Positions 58,603-64,000 of a stretch of 64,000 nucleotides of DNA are shown piece after piece; the first letter of the stretch is position 1, and every line of letters begins with the position of its first letter. Both the position numbers and the translations under genes were made by a program. The DNA is taken from positions 1 to 64,000 of the forward strand of contig NZ_JACHEE010000003.1 of assembly GCF_014207375.1 (NCBI RefSeq), read 5' to 3'. This DNA is from Arthrobacter sp. AZCC_0090 (GTDB lineage Bacteria; Actinomycetota; Actinomycetes; Actinomycetales; Micrococcaceae). Under the pieces are notes generated by a model. It did no database searches and had not been told where the DNA came from. It saw only the letters and a program-made list of their open reading frames with translations.

Positions 58603-61600
58603 GTCCAACACCGGCCCCGCAGGCGTCAAAACAGCAAGCGACAACACGGCAAACACCGCGGCAGTCCCAGTCGCGGCAGTCCTCGGCCAGATTGCGCCTG
58701 CTCCCGCCGCGTGAAGTCCATTACGCGGCGCCGCCTTTGTCCGCTGACCAGGCCGCCGTCGTCGACCTTCCGCTCGGATCCGGGCCGGTGTTGGTGCCTG
58801 GGGCGCCGGGCACCGGGAAGTCGACTGTCCTGGTGGAAGCTGCCGTCCGGCGGGTTGAGCGCGATGGCGTGGATCCCGAGCGGATCCTGATCCTGGCGCC
58901 CGGTCGTCACGCGGCGTCGGCGTTGCGGGACACCTTTACGGGGCGGCTGGACCGCAGTTTGAGTACGACGCCGGCACGCACCTGGGCGTCTTACGCTTTC
59001 GATCTGATCCGGCGCGCCAAAGCGGAGGGAGTGTTGGCGCTGCAGCGTCCTCCCAAGTTGCTTTCGGGGCCGGAACAGGACCTGATCATCAAGGAATTGC
59101 TGGAAGGGCATGCCAAACCGGGCTTTGAACTTCCGTGGCCACAGGACTTGTCAGCGGCCTTGCCGACGCGGGGATTCCGTCAGGAGATCCGCCAGCTTTT
59201 TGACCGCATCATTGAATCCGGCCGCACCGCGGAGGACCTCACGGTGCTCGCTTACGAATGCGGCCGGCCGGACTGGGTCGCCGCCGCAGACCTGTACGCC
59301 GAGTACCGCGACGTCCTGGATCTGCGCATGCCGGAGGCATTTGATCCTGCAGGAATCATTACCGCGGCGCGCCAGATTTTCCAGGATTCACCCGGATTCC
59401 TGGCCGCAGAGCGCGAGCGGCTGCAATTCATCCTGGCGGACGATATCCAGGAGGCAAATCCCGCGGTGTTTGAGCTGCTCGCAGACATCGCAGAGGGGAA
59501 AGACGTTCTGGTGACGTCCTCACCGGACACCGTAGTCCAGGGTTTCCGCGGGGCGCGCCCCGATCTTGTCGCCGAACTGCCCCGACTGCTCGGAGGTCTT
59601 GCAAATAGTGTTCACGAGCTTCCGCTCTGGCATACCCACCGGCACTTCCCCGAGGTCGCGAAAGCATGGACCGGCGTGGCTGCGCGCATTTCGCAGCGCG
59701 CGGGAGGCCAGTTGGCCCGCCGCCTGGATCCCTTGCCTGCATCGGTGGGGCCGCAGCCTGTGGGCCGGGTGGAAGCACATGTCCTTCCCTCCACAGTCCA
59801 CGAATTGCGCTACGTGGCACAACGCATCCTTGAAGCTCAGCTACGTGAGAACCACGAGTTCGGTGACATCGCGGTGATCGTGCGCAACGGTGGGCAATTG
59901 GCGCAATTGCAACGCTATTTGAGCGGTCAGGGAATCCCCGTCCGCGTCCCCGTCGCGGATTCCGCTGTCCGCGACGCAGTGGCTGTTCGTCCCCTGCTCG
60001 AGGTGTACGGCGTGGTGTTGGATCCGGCCAAGCTGACGCCTGAGTCTGCGGTCTCTCTTCTGACGTCGAGGATCGGCGGGGCTACCGCGATCGAGTTGCG
60101 CCGCCTGCGGCAATCCCTGCGCCGGGAAGAACTGTTGGGCGGCGGTGGACGGTCCAGCGATGCGTTGCTGGTTGAGGCGTTGCTGGAGCCCGGGGCACTG
60201 GGTTCTTTGGGTATCGAAGGTAGCTCGGCACGGCGTTTGGCCCGCATGATCGCGGCAGGACGTCTGGCTGCCGACGAACCCGGGGCCAACGCGGAGACGG
60301 TGTTGTGGGCATTGTGGCAAGCCACCGGGCTGGCTTCGCGCTGGACGGAAACGGCGCTCGACGGCGGCGCGGCAGGCGCCCGCGCGGACCGGGACCTTGA
60401 CGCCATGATGGCCCTGTTCCACACCGCCGAGCGCTATGTCGACCAGCTCCCCGGCTCCGGTCCCGAACAGTTCCTGGAGTATCTGCTCAGCCAGGAACTC
60501 CCCATGGACACTCTGGCCGCCAGGGCCCAGTTGGAGGAAGCGGTGGAGCTCATGACGCCGGCCAGCGCCGCCGGGCGGGAGTGGGCCGTGGTCATCGTCG
60601 CTGGCCTGCAGGAGGGCGTATGGCCCAACACGAGGCTCCGGGGTGAACTCCTCGGCAGTACTCTATTTGCCGATGCCGTGGAGCATGGAGTTGAACACGC
60701 CCTGCAACGGGGTCCGCTCAGCAGACTGCGGGACATCCGCTACGACGAATTACGTAGCTTCTCAACGGCCGTCTCCCGTGCGCGGGAAGTCCTCATCTGC
60801 ACGGCGGTTTCTTCCGAGGACGAGCAGCAATCGGCCTTTCTCGATTACGTGGCGCCCCTCGAACCGGGACAGTACAGGCGTGAGTACACACCAGTGGACC
60901 GGCCCATGACCCTGCGCGCTTTGGTGGCCGAGCTGAGGCAGCGTGTCCAGCCGGACGACGCCGGACTTGCCCGTCCCGGCGTCGCGGGGGAGGCTGCGGA
61001 GGCTGCCCGGGTCCTTGCTCACCTTGCCACCGCAGAGCCCCCGGTGCCCGGCGCGCACCCGGATTCCTGGTGGGGATTGGCGCCACTCAGCAGCGAGGAG
61101 CCGGTGATTCCGGAAGGGGGCACGGTGTTCGTTTCTCCCTCGAAGGTGGAAACCGTACACAAATCGCCGTTGGATTGGTTCGTTCAGGCGGCGGGCGGCG
61201 AAGCCGCCACTGACTTTGCCCGGAGCCTGGGCACCTTGGTCCATGCGATCGCCCAGGAGCTGCCGGATGCTTCCGGTGCCGAGTATGTCGCGGAGCTCGT
61301 GCGCCGTTGGCCGACCCTGGGCATGAAGGACAACTGGGAGGGCAGGCTGGACTTCCAACGTGCGGAGCAGATGGTCCGGAAACTTGCACAATACGTCCTT
61401 GTCATGCGGAGCGAGGGCCGGAGCCTGGCAGGGGTCGAGCAGGACTTCGAGGTTCCGCTGCCTGAGGTGCGGCTGAACCCCGCTGCTCAGGATTCCGAGG
61501 CTGTCCGGAACGGTGTGCTTCGGGGGCAAGTGGACCGTTTGGAGATTGACGCCGAGGGCAGGCTGGTGATTGTCGACCTCAAGACGGGCAAACGCCAGCC

Positions 61601-61940
61601 GGGCAAAGCCGAACTCGCCAGGCACCCCCAGCTGGGTGCGTACCAGGCGGCGGTACTGCACGGGGCATTCCAGGGTCTGCCGGTTCCGGGGCTTGTTCCA
61701 GGCGGTGCCGTGCTGGCGCAGTTGGGGACCAAGACAAAGACGCCGGCGGTCCAAGTGCAGGAGCCCCTGGACCCGGGAGATAACTGGGCGCAGGACCTTG
61801 TCAGCGAAGCAGCCGTGCTCATGGCCGGAGCAAGCTTCGAAGCGCGTCACGATCCCTCAAAGGGCAGCCATGGAGGCCACGGCTGCCGACTGCCCGATAT
61901 TTGCCCATTGTGCGCCAGGGGAAAGCAGGTCACAGAATGA
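58599..61940 (+). CDS. adnA: AdnA subunit of the AdnAB helicase-nuclease
   Basis: A 1113-residue UvrD-like motor and RecB-type nuclease. Walker A is P-G-A-P-G-T-G-K-S-T (about residues 67-76). The Walker B region is I-L-A-D-D-I-Q-E-A, divergent from the D-E-F-Q-D of AdnB, as in known AdnA. The C-terminal nuclease has G-T-L-V-H-A-I-A-Q-E, Q-V-D-R-L-E-I-D and V-I-V-D-L-K-T-G-K (His, Asp, Asp/Lys), plus a terminal Cys cluster (H-G-C-R-L-P-D-I-C-P-L-C). With AdnB it resects double-strand breaks in actinobacteria. It starts at GTG overlapping the ATL gene and overlaps adnB by four bases. Confidence 0.95.
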   Translation: MSPTPAPQASKQQATTRQTPRQSQSRQSSARLRLLPPREVHYAAPPLSADQAAVVDLPLGSGPVLVPGAPGTGKSTVLVEAAVRRVERDGVDPERILILAPGRHAASALRDTFTGRLDRSLSTTPARTWASYAFDLIRRAKAEGVLALQRPPKLLSGPEQDLIIKELLEGHAKPGFELPWPQDLSAALPTRGFRQEIRQLFDRIIESGRTAEDLTVLAYECGRPDWVAAADLYAEYRDVLDLRMPEAFDPAGIITAARQIFQDSPGFLAAERERLQFILADDIQEANPAVFELLADIAEGKDVLVTSSPDTVVQGFRGARPDLVAELPRLLGGLANSVHELPLWHTHRHFPEVAKAWTGVAARISQRAGGQLARRLDPLPASVGPQPVGRVEAHVLPSTVHELRYVAQRILEAQLRENHEFGDIAVIVRNGGQLAQLQRYLSGQGIPVRVPVADSAVRDAVAVRPLLEVYGVVLDPAKLTPESAVSLLTSRIGGATAIELRRLRQSLRREELLGGGGRSSDALLVEALLEPGALGSLGIEGSSARRLARMIAAGRLAADEPGANAETVLWALWQATGLASRWTETALDGGAAGARADRDLDAMMALFHTAERYVDQLPGSGPEQFLEYLLSQELPMDTLAARAQLEEAVELMTPASAAGREWAVVIVAGLQEGVWPNTRLRGELLGSTLFADAVEHGVEHALQRGPLSRLRDIRYDELRSFSTAVSRAREVLICTAVSSEDEQQSAFLDYVAPLEPGQYRREYTPVDRPMTLRALVAELRQRVQPDDAGLARPGVAGEAAEAARVLAHLATAEPPVPGAHPDSWWGLAPLSSEEPVIPEGGTVFVSPSKVETVHKSPLDWFVQAAGGEAATDFARSLGTLVHAIAQELPDASGAEYVAELVRRWPTLGMKDNWEGRLDFQRAEQMVRKLAQYVLVMRSEGRSLAGVEQDFEVPLPEVRLNPAAQDSEAVRNGVLRGQVDRLEIDAEGRLVIVDLKTGKRQPGKAELARHPQLGAYQAAVLHGAFQGLPVPGLVPGGAVLAQLGTKTKTPAVQVQEPLDPGDNWAQDLVSEAAVLMAGASFEARHDPSKGSHGGHGCRLPDICPLCARGKQVTE

Positions 61941-64000
61941 CCGTCCAGACACTTGCCGGAATCGAGGCCGGAGAGGCCGCCGAAGATGCCGCGGTATTGC
62001 CGGAACCTCGATTCTCGCCCGGCGAATTGGCCGATATCCTGGGCGAACGGAACCGTCCCACGGACGAGCAATCCGCCATCATTGCGTCACCGTTGACCCC
62101 CCGGCTGGTCATCGCCGGCGCCGGATCCGGGAAAACCGCAACCATGGCGGATCGCGTGGTGTGGCTGGTCGCGAACGGATGGGTTCGCCCTGAAGAGGTC
62201 CTTGGCGTCACCTTCACCCGCAAAGCGGCAGGGGAGCTAGCCAGTCGTATCCGCGCCAAATTGGCCACCCTGCAGCGCATCGCGTCCTCGGACGACGGGC
62301 AGTACGGCTTCCCCGAGGGAGTTGCCGGCTCCGATGAACTTGAACCCAAAGTGTCCACCTACCACTCTTACGCCAGCGGAATTGTGGCCGACTACGGCCT
62401 CCGTCTGGGTATCGAACGCGATGTGGTGCTGCTGGGAGGCGCCCAGGCCTGGCAGCTTGCCACTGAAGTGGTTGAAGCGTACGACGGCGATTACGGGCAC
62501 TTCACGGCCGCCAAGTCCACGCTGGTCAATGCTGTGATGCAGTTGGCCGGCGAGTGCGCCGAGCATTTGCGCGAACCGGCCGAAGTCCAGCGCTGGTTGA
62601 TGGAGCGGGTGTCAGAGTTCGCACAATTGCCCTATGTTGACGGGGCGAAAAAAAACCCCACCCAAGCCGCTGGCGATCTCGGCGCGATGTTGCGCACCCG
62701 AGCCAGCGTTGCGGACATGGTGGGGCGTTACCAAGGGGCGAAGAGGAACCGGGGGGTTCTGGACTTTGGCGACCTTGTTGCGCTCGCAGCCAAGATTGCC
62801 CAGGACGTTCCCTTGGCGGCCTCCACCGAGCGGGCCCGCTACAAGGTGGTGTTGTTGGATGAATTCCAGGACACCTCGCACGCGCAGCTGGTCCTGTTCT
62901 CCCGACTGTTCGGGGGAGGGCACGCCGTCACAGCGGTGGGGGATCCCAACCAATCCATCTATGGGTTCAGGGGTGCTTCGGCAGGCCAGCTATTCCACTT
63001 CGTCCAGGAATTCCCGGTCCGGGTGGAAGACAGTTTCGGAAGAGCGTCCCTTGCAATCGCCCCTACCTCGTACCTGACAACTGCTTGGCGGAATGGACGC
63101 AATATCCTGGCCGCCGCCAATGTCATTTCGGGGCCGCTCAATAAGGCTGCCGTGAATGACGGAGCGCCGGGCGCTAGTGCCACGGACAGCTCCGTTGCAG
63201 TACCACCGCTGCAGCCGAGCCCAGCGGCCGTGGACGGCAATGTCGTTCTCGGGCGCTTTGCTACGGACGAAGATGAGGCCACAGCGATTGCCTTGGACGT
63301 CCACCGGTACCGGCGCACAGTCTTCGAAACGGCAGCTGACGGCGCACCGGTTTCGCCAACCATGGCAGTACTCTGCCGCCGTCGGGCACAGATGGAATGC
63401 TTGAGGCGCGAATTCGAGGTCCAGGGGATTCCGTACGAAATAGTCGGCCTCGGCGGTCTGCTCGATACTCCTGAAGTAGTGGACCTCGTGGCGGCCCTCC
63501 GCGTCTTGGCCGATCCCGGCCGCTCGGACGCCTTGATGCGTCTGCTGGCAGGCGCCCGGTGGAGGATTGGTACTGCCGACCTCATGGCGTTCCGCGACTG
63601 GTCTCAGTTCCTGGCCAGACGGCGCTCCCAAGGCGGTGTGTACGACGGGGACGGAGCGGATCACGATGCCTTCGGGACGGACGAAAGCCTCGCGGAGACC
63701 GTGGTGGAAAGCGACATCACGGATGCGGCGAGCCTTGTTGAGGCGCTGGACTTCTTGCCCCGCCCGGGATGGACCTCAGGCCACGGCCGCTCCCTCAGCG
63801 CATTGGCTTTGGAACGTCTTGGCCGCCTTTCTGCGGAACTTCGGAACCTCCGTGGATTCATCGGGGATGATCTCTCCACCCTCCTCGGCGAGGTGGAACG
63901 CGCCATGTTGCTTGACATTGAAGTCGCGGCGAAGCCCGGCACGAGTATCCACCAGGCTCGTCGGAACCTGGACGCGTTCCACGATGCTGCTGCGAGCTTC
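61937..64000 (+). CDS. adnB: AdnB subunit of the AdnAB helicase-nuclease (partial)
   Basis: The frame is open for 688 codons from ATG 61937 and runs off the window. The SF1A helicase motifs are intact: I-A-G-A-G-S-G-K-T-A (Walker A, about residue 56), V-T-F-T-R-K-A-A-G-E-L, L-L-D-E-F-Q-D-T-S (motif II), A-V-G-D-P-N-Q-S-I-Y-G-F-R-G-A (motif III) and T-A-W-R-N-G-R-N-I-L. The nuclease domain expected at the C-terminus is outside. AdnB is the lead translocating motor of the complex. Its ATG overlaps the adnA stop. Confidence 0.95.
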   Translation, partial: MTVQTLAGIEAGEAAEDAAVLPEPRFSPGELADILGERNRPTDEQSAIIASPLTPRLVIAGAGSGKTATMADRVVWLVANGWVRPEEVLGVTFTRKAAGELASRIRAKLATLQRIASSDDGQYGFPEGVAGSDELEPKVSTYHSYASGIVADYGLRLGIERDVVLLGGAQAWQLATEVVEAYDGDYGHFTAAKSTLVNAVMQLAGECAEHLREPAEVQRWLMERVSEFAQLPYVDGAKKNPTQAAGDLGAMLRTRASVADMVGRYQGAKRNRGVLDFGDLVALAAKIAQDVPLAASTERARYKVVLLDEFQDTSHAQLVLFSRLFGGGHAVTAVGDPNQSIYGFRGASAGQLFHFVQEFPVRVEDSFGRASLAIAPTSYLTTAWRNGRNILAAANVISGPLNKAAVNDGAPGASATDSSVAVPPLQPSPAAVDGNVVLGRFATDEDEATAIALDVHRYRRTVFETAADGAPVSPTMAVLCRRRAQMECLRREFEVQGIPYEIVGLGGLLDTPEVVDLVAALRVLADPGRSDALMRLLAGARWRIGTADLMAFRDWSQFLARRRSQGGVYDGDGADHDAFGTDESLAETVVESDITDAASLVEALDFLPRPGWTSGHGRSLSALALERLGRLSAELRNLRGFIGDDLSTLLGEVERAMLLDIEVAAKPGTSIHQARRNLDAFHDAAASF

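Overview
The window is high-GC actinobacterial chromosome. Gene content and order point to the Arthrobacter/Paenarthrobacter group (Micrococcaceae): actinobacterial DapC/DapD/DapE enzymes, DUF3117 and DUF3107 proteins, a SigE/anti-sigma/TatB/Mrp block, AdnAB, and a coproporphyrin-type heme cluster with HemQ. Several stretches keep an order I recall from Mycobacterium tuberculosis (typA..fdxC-dapC; dapD/dapE; LOG; DUF3117; O-methyltransferase-sigE-rseA-tatB-mrp; rhlE-TetR-DUF3107-moeZ; ATL-adnA-adnB). This is therefore mostly core, vertically inherited chromosome. I see no prophage, insertion sequence, CRISPR array, tRNA or rRNA.

Layout. 1-2750: the end of an ABC transporter ATPase gene, a terminator, typA and a small membrane protein gene whose first codons contain a terminator-like hairpin. 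2755-4240: a small accessory patch with an MFS transporter remnant, a solitary AbiEi/DUF559 gene, and many short intergenic copies of a GGACAT-core repeat. 4241-9540: a small SH3-like protein, ferredoxin, dapC, citrate synthase gltA, galE and a TetR regulator. 9604-16756: an unknown protein, a lysozyme-like membrane protein, divergent dapD/dapE, and a gluABCD-type amino-acid importer. 16936-28484: LOG protein, DivIVA-domain protein, mannosyltransferase, DUF3117, O-methyltransferase, sigE with its anti-sigma factor, tatB, mrp, DUF1003, MgtE-N/CBS, YflT-like protein and aminopeptidase P. 28565-33802: PHP phosphatase, a solitary DNA methyltransferase, a DEAD-box helicase and an RNB ribonuclease. 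33840-37035: thiE divergent from a TPP riboswitch and thiO-thiS-thiG. 37098-41430: a PCD-VOC fusion, a small membrane protein, DUF3107, TetR, MoeZ and an SDR. 41617-53098: hemA divergent from hemE-hemY-hemQ-hemH-hemC-hemD-hemB-(LLM oxidoreductase)-hemL. 53192-57043: a GH3-family protein and a second amino-acid ABC importer. 57387-64000: a DEDDh exonuclease, an alkyltransferase-like protein, adnA and the first 688 codons of adnB.

How the parts work together. The heme cluster is nearly a complete route from glutamyl-tRNA to coproheme and heme by the Gram-positive coproporphyrin pathway, with most genes translationally coupled by 1-4 base overlaps. DapC, DapD and DapE are three steps of the succinylase branch of lysine/diaminopimelate synthesis. 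ThiO, ThiS and ThiG lack a neighbouring ThiF, and the MoeZ-type protein about 2 kb downstream is the obvious candidate to activate ThiS. The last four genes form a DNA-repair group. Genes are commonly separated by long, near-perfect inverted repeats that act as (often bidirectional) terminators.

The least explained signal is the family of GGACAT-core intergenic elements: two copies with identical 16-base internal spacing lie 38 kb apart, and a dense cluster flanks a solitary AbiEi/DUF559 gene. That is my best candidate for something undescribed.
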